The translations under genes and the position numbers were made by a program. Below, piece after piece: positions 34,034-43,887 of a stretch of 64,000 bases of DNA. Each line of letters begins with the position of its first letter. Positions within the stretch are counted from its first letter, which is position 1. This stretch comes from Pseudomonas furukawaii (GTDB lineage: Bacteria > Pseudomonadota > Gammaproteobacteria > Pseudomonadales > Pseudomonadaceae): contig NZ_AP014862.1 in NCBI RefSeq assembly GCF_002355475.1, positions 744,001 through 808,000 on the forward strand, in the 5' to 3' direction. The notes under the pieces were generated by a model. It saw only the letters and a list, made by a program, of their open reading frames with translations, was not told the DNA's origin and did not search any database.

Positions 34034-35935
34034 ATGCAGAATTCTCTCAGCCGTCACGCCCAACAGGTGATGACCCTGGCACAGGGAAAGGCGCAGGCCA
34101 GCGGGCCCGCCGCCGACCCATCCATCGCACGCTCCTGGCTGCGTTGCCTGGAGGATTACCACCTGGACCCGGCCCAGCCGCTGGCGCCCACCGTGCTGGA
34201 GCACGGCCGCATGCTGGAGCGCCGCGAGGGCCTGCGGCAGGTGCTGGAGGTCGCCAATGGCGAGATGAACAACCTCTACCGCCAGCTATCCGGTTCCGGC
34301 CATGCGGTGCTGCTCACCGATGCCCGGGGAATCATCCTCAACTGCGTCACCGCCAGTGCCGAGCGGCCTACCTTCGAGCGGGCCGGTCTCTGGCTCGGCG
34401 CCGACTGGAGCGAGGCCCGCGAAGGCACCAACGGCATCGGCACCTGCGTGGTGGAGCGCCAGGCGCTGACCATTCACCAGGACGAGCACTTCCGCAGCCG
34501 GCACACCGGGCTGACCTGCTCCGCCAGCCCGGTGTTCGACCCCCAGGGCGAGCTGATGGCGGTGCTGGATGTCTCCTCCGCGCGACACGATGTGTCACGC
34601 CAGAGCCAGTTCCACACCATGGCGCTGGTCAACCTCTCGGCGAAGATGATCGAGAGCTGTTATTTCCTGCGTCGCTTCGAGGGTGAATGGCTGCTGCGCT
34701 TCCACCTCCAGGCGGAGTACGTCGGCCTGTTCAGCGAGGGGCTGCTGGCCTTCGACGGGGAAGGGCGTATCCGCGCGGTCAACCAGAGCGCCATCAACCT
34801 GCTGGGCTATGCCCGCGAGCACCTGCTGGGGCAGTCGGTGGAGGCCCTTTTCGACTGTCACCTCGACGACCTGCTGGGGCGTGCCACGCCCCAGCCCGTC
34901 ACCACCTGGCCCCTGCGCACCCGCAATGGCCGCGCCCTGTTCGCCGCCCTGCGCGGGCAACCCCGCGTCGCCCCGCAGCCGGTGCCCCAGGCCTCGCCGA
35001 AGGTCGCCCGGCCGGGGATCTGCCTGGGCGATCCGGCCTTGCAGAATGATTTCCGCCGCGCCCTGCGTGTCTATGAGCGTGATGTGCCGCTGCTGGTCAG
35101 TGGCGAGACCGGCTCCGGCAAGGAGGCCTTCGCCCGCGCCCTGCACCAGGCCAGCTCCCGCGCGGCCAAGCCCTTCGTCGCGCTGAACTGCGCGGCCATC
35201 CCGGAAACCCTGATCGAGAGCGAGCTGTTCGGCTACCGGGGCGGCAGCTTCACCGGCGCCCGCAAGGAGGGCATGCGCGGCAAGCTGTTGCAGGCCGATG
35301 GCGGCACCCTGTTCCTCGACGAGATCGGTGACATGCCCCTCGCCCTGCAGACGCGCCTGTTGCGGGTGCTGGAGGAGCGCCAGGTGGTGCCCATCGGCGG
35401 CGAGCCCCAGGCGGTGGACGTGCGCATCATCAGCGCCACCCACCGGGCCCTGGAGGAGCGGGTGCAGGCCGGGACTTTCCGCGAGGACCTGTTCTACCGC
35501 CTCAATGGCCTGGTGCTGGAGCTGCCCCCGCTGCGGGAGCGCAGCGACAAGCCGGAATTGCTGCAGTACCTGCTGGAGGAGGAGGCCCGTGGCCTTCGAA
35601 TCTGCCTGGCCGAGGACGCCCGGCAGGCGCTGCTGGACTACCCGTGGCCGGGGAACGTGCGGCAACTGCGTAACGTGCTGCGGACCCTGGCGGCGCTCTG
35701 CGAGGATGGCCTGATCCGCCTCGCCGACCTGCCCGGCGAGGTGCTGCGTGGCACCACCACTCCGCCGGCCGCCGAGCCGCTCGCCAATCCCCTGGATGAC
35801 GCCGAGCGCACGGCCCTGCTCAACGCCCTGGACAGCCAGCGCTGGCACATGACCCGCACCGCCGAGCAGCTGGGCATCAGCCGCAACACCCTGTACCGCA
35901 AGCTGCGCAAGCACGCGATCGCGACGCGGGGGTAG
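34034..35935 (+). CDS. sigma-54-dependent activator, AcoR/EatR type
   Basis: The product has 633 residues from [13 protein letters not shown] at 34034 (AGGAG at 34018-34022); the upstream frame is noncoding leader. Domains in order are a GAF-type sensor (about 75-200), a PAS-like domain (about 220-290), the AAA+ sigma-54 domain with GETGSGKE, the sigma-contacting loop as GSFTGA rather than [19 protein letters not shown], and a Fis-type helix-turn-helix at the end ([21 protein letters not shown]). It is divergent from exaC and faces its sigma-54 promoter. In P. aeruginosa the gene at this place (EatR, from memory) activates ethanolamine genes and senses acetaldehyde or a related signal. Confidence 0.92.
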   Translation: MQNSLSRHAQQVMTLAQGKAQASGPAADPSIARSWLRCLEDYHLDPAQPLAPTVLEHGRMLERREGLRQVLEVANGEMNNLYRQLSGSGHAVLLTDARGIILNCVTASAERPTFERAGLWLGADWSEAREGTNGIGTCVVERQALTIHQDEHFRSRHTGLTCSASPVFDPQGELMAVLDVSSARHDVSRQSQFHTMALVNLSAKMIESCYFLRRFEGEWLLRFHLQAEYVGLFSEGLLAFDGEGRIRAVNQSAINLLGYAREHLLGQSVEALFDCHLDDLLGRATPQPVTTWPLRTRNGRALFAALRGQPRVAPQPVPQASPKVARPGICLGDPALQNDFRRALRVYERDVPLLVSGETGSGKEAFARALHQASSRAAKPFVALNCAAIPETLIESELFGYRGGSFTGARKEGMRGKLLQADGGTLFLDEIGDMPLALQTRLLRVLEERQVVPIGGEPQAVDVRIISATHRALEERVQAGTFREDLFYRLNGLVLELPPLRERSDKPELLQYLLEEEARGLRICLAEDARQALLDYPWPGNVRQLRNVLRTLAALCEDGLIRLADLPGEVLRGTTTPPAAEPLANPLDDAERTALLNALDSQRWHMTRTAEQLGISRNTLYRKLRKHAIATRG

Positions 35936-36030
35936 GGGATTCCGCTAGCTGCCGGCGAGGCCGATCAACTCGAGTCCATACATAGGATGGGTCGCGGCGT
36001 CGTCGCCCCAAAAAAAGTCCGGAAAAGCAG

Positions 36031-36066
36031 AAAGGCCCGGCCCCTTTGCGGGGGGCCGGGCCTTTT
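36031..36066. terminator. strong bidirectional terminator
   Basis: AAAGGCCCGGCCCC at 36031-36044 pairs with GGGGGCCGGGCCTTTT ending at 36066. It separates the convergent activator gene and phnX. Confidence 0.9.
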
Positions 36067-36076
36067 CAGTGCCGGA

Positions 36077-36904
36077 TCAGCTGGCCTGGGGCATTTCTCC
36101 CCGCGCCAGGCGCTGGTTGATGTCGTCGATCACCGCCGGCAGTTCGGCGATGGTGTCGATCAGGTAGTGCGGGCGGGCGCCTTCGAAGAGCTGGCCGATG
36201 CGGGCGCGCTCGGCGTCCAGCTTGTCCTTGGGCAGGGCCTTGTACTGCTCCCAGGTCAGGCCCAGGGCGTTGCCCGAGCAGGTCAGGGCCACGGTCCACA
36301 TGCCCGCGCTGCGGCCTTCGAGGATGCCCGGCCAGGTGTCGTCCACCTTCACGCAGGCCGCCACGTCGTCGATGCCCAGGGCGATGACGTTGGCCAGGGC
36401 CTGGGCCGGATGCGGACGGCCGTTGGGCACTTCGTCGGTGGCCACCACATGGTCCGGCAGGTAGCCGTTGTCACGGGCCAGCGCCACCACCTTGTCCATC
36501 ACCACCTTCGGGTAGCCGGAGCAGGTGCCGATCTTCAGGCCCTTGTCCCGCAGGCTGGCGATGGCGTCGAGGGCGCCGGGGATCAGCGCGGAGTGGACGC
36601 CGATCTTCTCGATCTGCAGCGGCATGAAACGCTCGTAGATGGCGGTGACGTCCTCGTCGGTGGGGAGCCGGCCGAAGGCGGCGCGGTAACGCTCGCCGAT
36701 GGCGGGGATGTCGCAGAGGGTGCGGATATGGTCCCACTTGCCCATGCCCATGGGGCCCCGGGCTTCTTCCAGGGAGACGGCGACGCCGAACTCGGCGAAG
36801 GCCTCGACGAAGATCTGGGTCGGGGCGAAGGAGCCGAAGTCGACCACGGTGCCGGCCCAGTCGAGGATGGCGGCTTTCAGGCGGGTGGGTTGCTGGTAGT
36901 TCAT
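36077..36904 (-). CDS. phnX: phosphonoacetaldehyde hydrolase
   Basis: The product has 275 residues, the usual PhnX length. It is a HAD-fold enzyme with nucleophile D15 in [10 protein letters not shown], Schiff-base lysine K56 in MGMGKWDHI, the [13 protein letters not shown] loop 2 stretch and [13 protein letters not shown] for loop 4. It splits phosphonoacetaldehyde into acetaldehyde and phosphate. It ends the phnW-transporter-phnX run on the minus strand, 25 bases after the transporter gene. The acetaldehyde would feed the neighbouring ExaC-type dehydrogenase. Confidence 0.97.
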   Translation of the reverse strand: MNYQQPTRLKAAILDWAGTVVDFGSFAPTQIFVEAFAEFGVAVSLEEARGPMGMGKWDHIRTLCDIPAIGERYRAAFGRLPTDEDVTAIYERFMPLQIEKIGVHSALIPGALDAIASLRDKGLKIGTCSGYPKVVMDKVVALARDNGYLPDHVVATDEVPNGRPHPAQALANVIALGIDDVAACVKVDDTWPGILEGRSAGMWTVALTCSGNALGLTWEQYKALPKDKLDAERARIGQLFEGARPHYLIDTIAELPAVIDDINQRLARGEMPQAS

Positions 36905-36929
36905 GGAGGGTCTCCAGTTCGCGAGGGGG

Positions 36930-38270
36930 TCAGGTTCGAGCGCTGGCCAGTTCGGCCGGGGCGCAGGGTTCGGTTTGGCTGGGGGCTGCGAGCGTCCTGG
37001 GCCGGCTGTTCCAGAAGGGCACCAGCATCAGGCTGGCCAGCAGGGCGGCGGCGGTGAAGACGAGGAACACGGTGACGGTGTCGAAGTAGCCGGGCAGCAG
37101 GCCGCCGAGGATGGCGCCCACCGAGCCGCAGCCGTTGACGAAGCCGGCGGCGGAGCCGGCGCCGTCCTGGGTGCCGAAGTCGATGGCGGCCGAGCCGCTG
37201 ATCATCGAGTCGGGCCCGTAGAGGGTCATGCCCATCATGAACAGCAGGCCCACCACCAGGTACAGGCTGCCGCTCTGCATGGCCGGGACGAACAGCGCCA
37301 GGCAGACGGTGAGCACCACCAGGCTGAGCACGCAGGCGGGTATGCGGCGGGCGCCGAACAGCTTGTCGGAGGCGTAGCCGATCAGGATCGGGCCCACCAG
37401 GCCGGCCACCTCGAAGGAGGTGGGGACGATGGCCGAGGCCACCTTGCCGATGGAGGGCATGCGTTCGTAGACGATCACCGGGCCCCAGAGCAGGATGGCG
37501 TAGCGCGCCGGCTTCAGCAGGAAGTAGGCCAGGCCCAGTACCAGCACGGTGCGGTTCCTGAATACCTTGCGCAGGGCGCTCCAGTGGCTTTCCCGGGGGG
37601 CGCCGCCACGCTGCTCGCAGGTCGCGTCCACTTCCACCGGCGGCAGCCCGACATCCTGCGGGCGGTTGCGTTGCAGCAGGAAGAACAGGACGGCCACCAC
37701 CAGCACCACGACGGCGGAGGAGATGAACGCCATGCGCCAGTCGTGGGACACCTCGTAGGCCCACCAGCCGGCGAAGGGCGTGGCCACCAGGCCGCCGAAG
37801 GCGTAGCAGGTGCTCCAGTAGCCCAGCACGCGGCCGCGCTCACGGGTGGCGAAGAAGGACCCGATGTTCTTGCACAGGCCCGACCAGCCGGTGGATTGCG
37901 CCAGGCCCTGGACCACCATGCAGGTGGCGAAGATAGGCAGGGTGGCGAAGGTGCCCATGACGAGGGCCATCAGGGCGGAGATCACCAGTCCGCCGAGGAC
38001 GACGACGCGCGGGCCGAAGCGGTCGGCGACGATGCCCCAGGTGAACTGGCCTACGGCGTAGGCGGCCAGGTAGAGGGCGTCGAGGTTGGCCATGGCGGCC
38101 TTGTCGAGCTCGAAGCTCGGATCCTCGCCGATGCCGAGCTTGGCGACGGAGAAGGCCTTGCGGGTGAAATAGAAGGCGGCGTAGGCCAGCCAGGTGATGA
38201 GGAAGATCTGGACGCGCCAGCGCTGGAGGGATTTCCAGCCGCTGTGCGGGGCACCTGTTGAGTTGTTCAT
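36930..38270 (-). CDS. MFS transporter, organophosphate/phosphonate type
   Basis: The product has 446 residues from [14 protein letters not shown] at 38270, with about 12 membrane segments. It belongs to the organophosphate:phosphate antiporter group (UhpC/GlpT-like), as shown by [16 protein letters not shown] in helix 1, [14 protein letters not shown] and the [28 protein letters not shown] segment. Because it lies between phnW and phnX, import of 2-aminoethylphosphonate is the likely job, replacing the ABC transporters found in other phosphonate loci. No direct evidence for the substrate is in the sequence. Confidence 0.88.
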   Translation of the reverse strand: MNNSTGAPHSGWKSLQRWRVQIFLITWLAYAAFYFTRKAFSVAKLGIGEDPSFELDKAAMANLDALYLAAYAVGQFTWGIVADRFGPRVVVLGGLVISALMALVMGTFATLPIFATCMVVQGLAQSTGWSGLCKNIGSFFATRERGRVLGYWSTCYAFGGLVATPFAGWWAYEVSHDWRMAFISSAVVVLVVAVLFFLLQRNRPQDVGLPPVEVDATCEQRGGAPRESHWSALRKVFRNRTVLVLGLAYFLLKPARYAILLWGPVIVYERMPSIGKVASAIVPTSFEVAGLVGPILIGYASDKLFGARRIPACVLSLVVLTVCLALFVPAMQSGSLYLVVGLLFMMGMTLYGPDSMISGSAAIDFGTQDGAGSAAGFVNGCGSVGAILGGLLPGYFDTVTVFLVFTAAALLASLMLVPFWNSRPRTLAAPSQTEPCAPAELASART

Positions 38271-38550
38271 GGTTCTGACCCCGTGTGGGAATGCCGGACA
38301 GTGCAAAGGGGAGGTTGTTGTTGTTTTCAGTACTGCAGGGCTGTCTAAACGCACGGCCTTGGTCAGATGGCAGCGGTCGTGGCGTCAGGCTGGTGGATGA
38401 GGTTCGGCGCTAGTCTTGGCTCCTGCCCGGCGTGGCCGAGCGGCTGGTTTACTACGGGAATGTTGCAGAAAGAGGTCACCGCACCACGGCTCCGTACCCG
38501 CAACGGGGCCGTCTCAGGACGGTGGGCGACCTTAAGGACCGCCTCTCGAC
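38271..38550. other. gap between phnW and the transporter gene
   Basis: These 280 bases have no credible gene. A GACCGCCT/AGGCGGTC hairpin (38537-38560) overlaps the phnW stop but lacks a T run. The gap is long for an operon, so the transporter-phnX pair may have its own promoter here. Confidence 0.4.
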
Positions 38551-39711
38551 TCAGGCGGTCATGTCCACGCCCATCACCTCGAGGGTGTCGGCGATGGCGC
38601 GCAGCAGTTGGCGGACGACGTGCTCGTCGATCTGGCCGATGCAGCCGATGCGGAAGCTCTCGGCCAGGGTCAGCTTGCCGGGGTAGATGATGAAGCTGCG
38701 GGCCTTGAGCTCCTCGTAGAAGCGCTTGAACTCGAAGTTCGGGTGCTCGGGGCTGAAGAAGGTGGTGATGATGGGCGACAGCCACTGGTCGTCCAGCAGG
38801 GTCCTGAAGCCCAGTTCGCGCATGCCGGCGACCAGCACGTCGCGGTTGCGCGAGTAGCGCGCCAGGCGACCGGCGACGCCGCCCTCGGCCGCGTGCTGCT
38901 CCAGCGCCGAGCGGAAGGCCACCACGCTGTGGGTGGGCGGGGTGAAGCGCCACTGGCCGGTGCGCTCCATGTAGGTCCATTGTTCGTAGACATCCAGCGC
39001 CAGGGAGTGGGCGCGGCCCTTGGCGGCCTCCAGCACCGAACGTCGGATGATGATGAAGCCGAAGCCCGGGATGCCTTCGATGCATTTGTTGGCCGAGGAC
39101 ACCAGCACGTCGAAGGGCACGTCCTGCACCGTCAGGGGCACCGCGCCGAAGGAGCTCATGGCGTCGACGATCAGGCTCCTGCCGTGGGCCTTCACCACCT
39201 CGGCGATCTCCCGCAGCGGATTGAGGATGCCGGAGCTGGTCTCGCAATGGACCAGGAAGACGTTGGTGACGTCCGGGTTGGCGGCGAGCAGGGCGTCCAC
39301 TTCAACGGGCTGCGGCGGCAGGTAGTCGCCCTTGTCCAGGGTGAGGTAGGCGCGGCCGAGGTAGTCCAGGGTCTTGGCGGCGCGCTGGCCGTAGGCGCCG
39401 TTCATCAGGATCAGGCATTTGCCGTCGCGGGGGATGGCGGTGGCCAGGGCCGCTTCCACCGAAAAGCTGCCGCTGCCCTGCAGGGGCACGCAGGCGAAGC
39501 TGTCGTCCTGCACGCCGGCCATGGACAGCAGTTCCTGGCGCACTTCGGCGGTCACCAGGTTGAAGGCGCCGTCCCAGGAGCCCCAGTCCCGCAGCATGGC
39601 TTCCTTGGTGGCGCGGGAGGTGGTCAGCGGACCGGGGGTCAGCAGGTAGGGTTCGCCCAGGGCCGGGGCGGCCAGGGGCTGGGTGGCGGTGGGGAATTCG
39701 GCTTTGGTCAT
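38551..39711 (-). CDS. phnW: 2-aminoethylphosphonate-pyruvate transaminase
   Basis: The product has 386 residues from [11 protein letters not shown] at 39711 (GGAG 8 bases upstream), slightly longer at the N-terminus than the common 360-370. Recognisable blocks are [20 protein letters not shown], the [12 protein letters not shown] loop, [11 protein letters not shown], and the PLP lysine in [15 protein letters not shown]. The enzyme moves the amino group of 2-aminoethylphosphonate to pyruvate, giving phosphonoacetaldehyde and alanine. It starts the phosphonate run and is divergent from a LysR regulator. Confidence 0.97.
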   Translation of the reverse strand: MTKAEFPTATQPLAAPALGEPYLLTPGPLTTSRATKEAMLRDWGSWDGAFNLVTAEVRQELLSMAGVQDDSFACVPLQGSGSFSVEAALATAIPRDGKCLILMNGAYGQRAAKTLDYLGRAYLTLDKGDYLPPQPVEVDALLAANPDVTNVFLVHCETSSGILNPLREIAEVVKAHGRSLIVDAMSSFGAVPLTVQDVPFDVLVSSANKCIEGIPGFGFIIIRRSVLEAAKGRAHSLALDVYEQWTYMERTGQWRFTPPTHSVVAFRSALEQHAAEGGVAGRLARYSRNRDVLVAGMRELGFRTLLDDQWLSPIITTFFSPEHPNFEFKRFYEELKARSFIIYPGKLTLAESFRIGCIGQIDEHVVRQLLRAIADTLEVMGVDMTA

Positions 39712-39805
39712 GATCGTCTCCAGCGTTGTTCTGGTGAGGGCGCTTGGTGTGGGAGAGATCAAACCAATTTCGTAGAAATAAAAAAAATCGATTTATAGTA
39801 TTTCA

Positions 39806-39824
39806 AAAATAACCTGAGATTATT
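39806..39824. promoter_or_regulatory. candidate LysR operator between phnW and its regulator
   Basis: AAATAA-N7-TTATTT lies in the 130-base AT-rich divergent gap, 18 bases before the LysR start. The position and symmetry fit a LysR-type site for autoregulation and phnW control. Confidence 0.5.
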
Positions 39825-39841
39825 TATCGAGGAGAGGCGGC

Positions 39842-40714
39842 ATGGCGGTTTCACAGGCCCAGCTCAAGGCGTTCCACGCGGTCGCGGTGCAGGGGAATTT
39901 CACCCGCGCGGCCGAGGCGCTGTTCCTCAGCCAGCCGGCGGTTTCCGACCAGGTGCGCAAGCTGGAGGAGCGCTTCGGCATCCTGCTGTTCAACCGCAAC
40001 AAGCGCTCGGTGCAGCTCACCGAGCTGGGGGAGCGGCTGCTGTCCATCACCCAGCGGCTGTTCGCCGCCGAGGCCGAGGCCGTGGAGTTGCTGTCCACCT
40101 CCCGGGCGCTGGAGACCGGCACCCTGACCCTGGCGGTGGATTCGCCGGTGCACCTGCTGGGGCACATCGCGCGGTTCTGCGAGCGTTACCCGGGCATCCG
40201 CGTCAGCCTGGTGACGGGCAACAGCGACGAGTGCCTGCGCCGGCTGCAGGAGTACAAGGCGGATTTCGCCCTGCTGGGGCGGGCGGTCGAGGATGACGGG
40301 CTGCTCACCCATGTGCTCAGCAGCGACCCGCTGGTGGCCTTCGTCGCCCGCAGCCATCCCTGGGCCGGGCGCGACTCCATCGTCCTGGCCGAGTTGGCCG
40401 AGATGCCCATGGTGCTGCGGGAACGGGGCTCCATGACCCGGCAGATCCTCGAGGAGGAGATGCGCCGGGCGGGCCTGGCCCTGAGTCCGGCCATCGAGGT
40501 GGAAGGGCGCGAGGCGACCTTCGAGATGGTCGCCGCCGGCCTCGGCGTCGGTTTCGTCTCCGCCGCCGAGGTGGGCGCCAGCGCCAATGTCCAGGTACTG
40601 CCCATCCGCGATTGCCAGCAGCGCATGACCGAAACCCTGGTCTGCCTGCGGGAGCAGGGTTCGCGGCGGATCATCGAGACCTTCTTCGAGATGGTGCGGG
40701 GGCGACGCGCCTAG
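39842..40714 (+). CDS. LysR-family regulator of the phosphonate genes
   Basis: The product has 290 residues with the LysR helix-turn-helix at about 15-40 (HAVAVQGNFTRAAEALFLSQPAVSDQVRKLE) and the usual effector domain (LTLAVDSPVHLLGHIARFCERYPGIRVSLV). The later VAAGLGVGFVSAAEVG stretch is also typical. GGAGAG precedes ATG 39842. Divergent transcription from phnW indicates control of 2-aminoethylphosphonate use, as for regulators of the PhnR/AepR kind. The coinducer is not readable from sequence. Confidence 0.92.
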   Translation: MAVSQAQLKAFHAVAVQGNFTRAAEALFLSQPAVSDQVRKLEERFGILLFNRNKRSVQLTELGERLLSITQRLFAAEAEAVELLSTSRALETGTLTLAVDSPVHLLGHIARFCERYPGIRVSLVTGNSDECLRRLQEYKADFALLGRAVEDDGLLTHVLSSDPLVAFVARSHPWAGRDSIVLAELAEMPMVLRERGSMTRQILEEEMRRAGLALSPAIEVEGREATFEMVAAGLGVGFVSAAEVGASANVQVLPIRDCQQRMTETLVCLREQGSRRIIETFFEMVRGRRA

Positions 40715-41464
40715 CTAGCGGCGCCCCCGGTGGACCGGCAGCCTTCCCTGGAAGGCCGCCCGCAGGTCCTCCGTGGGCGGGGGCATGAAGCGCAGGCGGG
40801 CGAACAGGCCGTTCAGGTGCCGGTCCATGAGCAGGCAGGCGCGCTCCCCCTCACCGGCGGCGAGGGCCTCGATCAGGGCCTCGTGCTCCACGCAGGTCCC
40901 CTCGTCGTAGGCGCGGCCACGGCTGAGGGATATGGCGAGGGCGGCGCGGCGCAGCAGCTTGGCGAGGAAATTCGGCAGCCAGGGGTTGTCGGCGTGTTCC
41001 GCGAGGCGCAGGTGGAAGCGGTTGGCCGCGAGGATCAGCCCGGCGTGGTCGCCCCGGGCCAGGCAGTCCCGCTGGCACCGGACCAGGCCCCGGAGCTCGT
41101 CCAGTCGCTCGGCGTCCAGGCGACCGCTGACCAGGCGGATGACCTGTGCCTCGATCAGCAGCCGCGCCTCCAGCAGTTCACGGGCGTGGCGCTCCGTGGG
41201 GCGCGCCACGGCGGCCACCTGGTTGGGCGAAAGGTCGACGGCGCCTTCCTCCGCCAGGCGGGTCAGGGCGCGCTGCACGGTCCCGCTGCTGACGCGGAAG
41301 ATGCGCCCGAGGGTGTCCTTGCTCAGGCGCGTCGCCGGCGCCAGGCGACGTTCCAGTATGGCGCTGTAGAGCGCTTCGTAGACCAGGTGTCCGGGCGCCC
41401 TCGCGGGGCCCTGGGGGTTGCCGCCGGCAGGCGAAAGGCGGTGGTGCATGCTCCCGACTTGCAT
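40715..41464 (-). CDS. GntR-family regulator (FCD type)
   Basis: The product has 249 residues from MQVGSMHHRLSP at 41464, which has GGAGAG about 10 bases upstream; the ATG at 41449 is too close to its GGGAG. The N-terminal winged helix is visible (LVYEALYSAILERRLAPATRLSKDTLGRIFRVSSGTVQRALTRLAEEGAVDL), followed by an all-helical FCD domain with the metal/ligand motif D/N-x-x-x-H (NRFHLRLAEHADNPWL) and HEALIEAL. Its stop is directly next to the end of the convergent LysR gene. Target unknown; it is 46 bases from a second GntR gene on the same strand. Confidence 0.88.
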   Translation of the reverse strand: MQVGSMHHRLSPAGGNPQGPARAPGHLVYEALYSAILERRLAPATRLSKDTLGRIFRVSSGTVQRALTRLAEEGAVDLSPNQVAAVARPTERHARELLEARLLIEAQVIRLVSGRLDAERLDELRGLVRCQRDCLARGDHAGLILAANRFHLRLAEHADNPWLPNFLAKLLRRAALAISLSRGRAYDEGTCVEHEALIEALAAGEGERACLLMDRHLNGLFARLRFMPPPTEDLRAAFQGRLPVHRGRR

Positions 41465-41510
41465 CGCGTGATCTCTCCAGGGGGCCGCGCCCCCTAGCAA
41501 TGGTCTGGTC

Positions 41511-42200
41511 TCAGGTTTCCGGCAGGCGCAGGTCCAGGTTAAGGCGCGCCCCTTCATTGAGGATGTGCTGGCGCATGGCCCGGCTGGCCAGTTCGCTGTC
41601 GTGGCGCCGGATCGCGCGCAGGATGGTTTCGTGTTCTTCGAGTATCTGCTCGGCGTGTTCCGGGTCGCGCAGGGTCGGCCCCTCGCTCTGTTCGAGGGCG
41701 CTGGCGATCTGCTGGGAAACGCTGAGGAAGATCGGGTTGGAGGTGATGGCCACCAGCTTGCGATGGAACGCCGAGTAGGCGCTGGTCATGGCCTGCGGGT
41801 TGCCGTCCTCGACCGCCTCGCGCATGTCCAGCACCAGCAGCCGCAACTGGCTCAGGGCGTTGTCGTCCACCGTCTGCGCCACCAGGCCGACGATGAAGGG
41901 TTCCAGGGCGTAGCGCAGTTGCAGCACGTCCTCGGCGGTGGCCGCGGTGGACACCGGCAGTTCGTCCAGGGGCTGGGCCTTGCGATCCAGCACCATCACG
42001 CCCTTGCCCGGGAGGGAACGCACCACGCCCAGGGTTTCCAGGACGGTGATGGCTTCACGCAGACTGGGCCGGCTGATCTCCAGCTGTTCCGCCAGCTCGC
42101 GCTGGCCGGGCAGCATCTGGCCCGCCGCCCAGCGACCCTGTTCGATGGGCTCCAGGAGCTTCTGCACGATCGAGTTGACCCGTTTGGATGACGCGAACAT
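41511..42200 (-). CDS. GntR-family regulator (FadR/FCD type), probably of dctA
   Basis: The product has 229 residues with GGGAGG upstream of ATG 42200. The winged helix (LEPIEQGRWAAGQMLPGQRELAEQLEISRPSLREAITVLETLGVV) is followed by an FCD domain (FHRKLVAITSNPIFL; EEHETILRAIRRHD). Regulators of this type usually sense carboxylates. It is 64 bases downstream of dctA on the same strand, and a double palindrome of GntR type lies upstream of dctA, so control of that transporter is likely. Confidence 0.92.
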   Translation of the reverse strand: MFASSKRVNSIVQKLLEPIEQGRWAAGQMLPGQRELAEQLEISRPSLREAITVLETLGVVRSLPGKGVMVLDRKAQPLDELPVSTAATAEDVLQLRYALEPFIVGLVAQTVDDNALSQLRLLVLDMREAVEDGNPQAMTSAYSAFHRKLVAITSNPIFLSVSQQIASALEQSEGPTLRDPEHAEQILEEHETILRAIRRHDSELASRAMRQHILNEGARLNLDLRLPET

Positions 42201-42264
42201 TGAGCCTCCCTAATGGTTGGATTCCGTCGCCGGGATGGCGCCCCGGGGCGGGGCGCCGTCTCTG

Positions 42265-43596
42265 TCAGGCGTCCGTCTTGCCCGGGCGCGCCAAGGGCGT
42301 CCGCAGCTGCATGGGGCCTTCGTCCTGGCCGCCTCCCTCGCCGCCGGCGAGGGTCGACTGGGCGCGGGGAAGGTCCATGTCGTTCTCCCAGCGGGCGATG
42401 GCGACGGTGGCGACGCAGTTGCCGGTGAGGTTGGTCAGGGCCCGACCGATGCCCATGAACCAGTCGACCGAGAGTACCAGTACCAGTCCCGCGGCGGGGA
42501 TGGCCGGCACGGCGGTGAGGGTGGCGGCGAGGATCACCAGGGCCGAGCCGGGAATGCCGTGGGCGCCCTTGGAGGTGACCAGGGACACCAGCAGGATGGT
42601 CAGCAGGTCGCCGCCGGAAAGGGGCGTGCCGGTGGCGTGGGCGATGAAGACCACGGCCAGGGTCAGGTAGATGGAGAAGCCGTCGAGGTTGAAGGAGTAG
42701 CCGGTGGGGATCACCAGGCCCACGGTGGAGCTGCGGATGCCGAGGCGTTCCAGCTTGCGCATCACCTGGGGCAGCACGGCGTCGGAGGAGGCGGTGCCGA
42801 AGACGATCAGCAGTTCCTCGCGGAAATAGCGCAGGAAGGGCAGCAGGGGAATGCCGCACAGGCGCAGTACGCCGCCCAGCACCAGCACGACGAAGAGCGT
42901 GCAGGTCAGGTAGAAGACCGCTACCAGGGCGCCCAGGTGACTGAGGGATTCGAGGCCGTAGCGGCTGGTGGTGAAGGCCACCGCGCCGAACACGCCAATG
43001 GGCGCCAGGCGCACGATCATGCCCATGATGCGGAAGATCACGTGGCTGACCTCGCCGATCAGCCGCGAGACGCCGGCGGCCTGCTCGCCCACCAGGTTCA
43101 GGGCGCTGCCGAAGAGCACGGCGAACAGCAGCACCTGGAGGATGTTGTTCTCGGCGAAGGCGCTGAACACCGAACTGGGGATCAGCCCGAGGATGAAGTC
43201 CACCGGCCCGTGCAGGTGGCTGGTGCCGGAGCCCAGGGCCGCCGCATCGCTGCCGGAGAGGCTGGCGAGGTCGATGTTGGCGCCCGAGCCCAGGCCCAGC
43301 CCGTAGGCCACCGCCAGGCCGATGACCAGGGCGAGGGTGGTCAGGACTTCGAAGTAGATCACCGACTTCAGGCCGATGCGGCCGACCTTCTTCAGGTCGC
43401 CGGCACCGGAGATCCCGTTCACCACCACGCAGAAGACAATGAGGGCGATGAGCATCTTGATCAGTTTGATGAAGCCGTCACCCAGGGGCTTGAGCTGGGA
43501 GGACAGTTCGGGGAGCCCGATACCGCAGAGGATGCCGATCACCAGGCCAATCACGACTTGCAGGAATATCGAGCGGGAGCAGAGCTTGAGCAGCAT
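42265..43596 (-). CDS. dctA: DctA-type dicarboxylate:cation symporter
   Basis: The product has 443 residues from MLLKLCSRSIFLQVVIG at 43596. It belongs to the DAACS family: GDGFIKLIKMLIALIVF, the re-entrant serine-rich GTASSDAVLPQVMRKLERLG, and the NLDGFSIYLTLAVVFIAHAT motif, then SKGAHGIPGSALVIL. It imports C4-dicarboxylates such as succinate, fumarate and malate. The extreme C-terminus is unusually acidic and glycine-rich. Typical pseudomonad DctA is driven by DctBD and sigma-54; here no such promoter is seen and a GntR regulator follows instead, so the substrate may differ. Confidence 0.88.
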   Translation of the reverse strand: MLLKLCSRSIFLQVVIGLVIGILCGIGLPELSSQLKPLGDGFIKLIKMLIALIVFCVVVNGISGAGDLKKVGRIGLKSVIYFEVLTTLALVIGLAVAYGLGLGSGANIDLASLSGSDAAALGSGTSHLHGPVDFILGLIPSSVFSAFAENNILQVLLFAVLFGSALNLVGEQAAGVSRLIGEVSHVIFRIMGMIVRLAPIGVFGAVAFTTSRYGLESLSHLGALVAVFYLTCTLFVVLVLGGVLRLCGIPLLPFLRYFREELLIVFGTASSDAVLPQVMRKLERLGIRSSTVGLVIPTGYSFNLDGFSIYLTLAVVFIAHATGTPLSGGDLLTILLVSLVTSKGAHGIPGSALVILAATLTAVPAIPAAGLVLVLSVDWFMGIGRALTNLTGNCVATVAIARWENDMDLPRAQSTLAGGEGGGQDEGPMQLRTPLARPGKTDA

Positions 43597-43673
43597 TGCG
43601 GGAGTCTCCGTTCGGCGCATTCGCGGCGGCTCGTCGAAGGGAGACGCTGATACCGAATGCTTTTAGTTGTTGT

Positions 43674-43691
43674 GGTATTACCGGTCAGACC
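43674..43691. promoter_or_regulatory. paired GntR-type operator upstream of dctA
   Basis: GGTATTACC (43674-43682) and GGTCAGACC (43683-43691) are two 9-base palindromes joined head to tail, 78 bases before dctA. GGT-N3-ACC is the core of FadR/PdhR/LldR-like operators. Confidence 0.65.
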
Positions 43692-43887
43692 AGTGCAGCC
43701 TAGGGCCAATGCCGATGGCTTTGCAAGCGCCATTTGTCACGCTCGCGATAGGCGGGCTGGCGGGCGACCTTTTCCGGGGTGCGAAGGTCCAACGCCTGCC
43801 GGCGCGGTCATGGGGTCCGACCGGCCGCTGTGCTAACCTGCGTCAGGTTTTTTCCCGGGCCGGGGCGGCCCGTTCCAGAGGTCATCC

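Noticed and set aside
38537-38560. Hairpin at the phnW stop as a terminator
   Set aside because: The stem is good but there is no T run on the minus strand.
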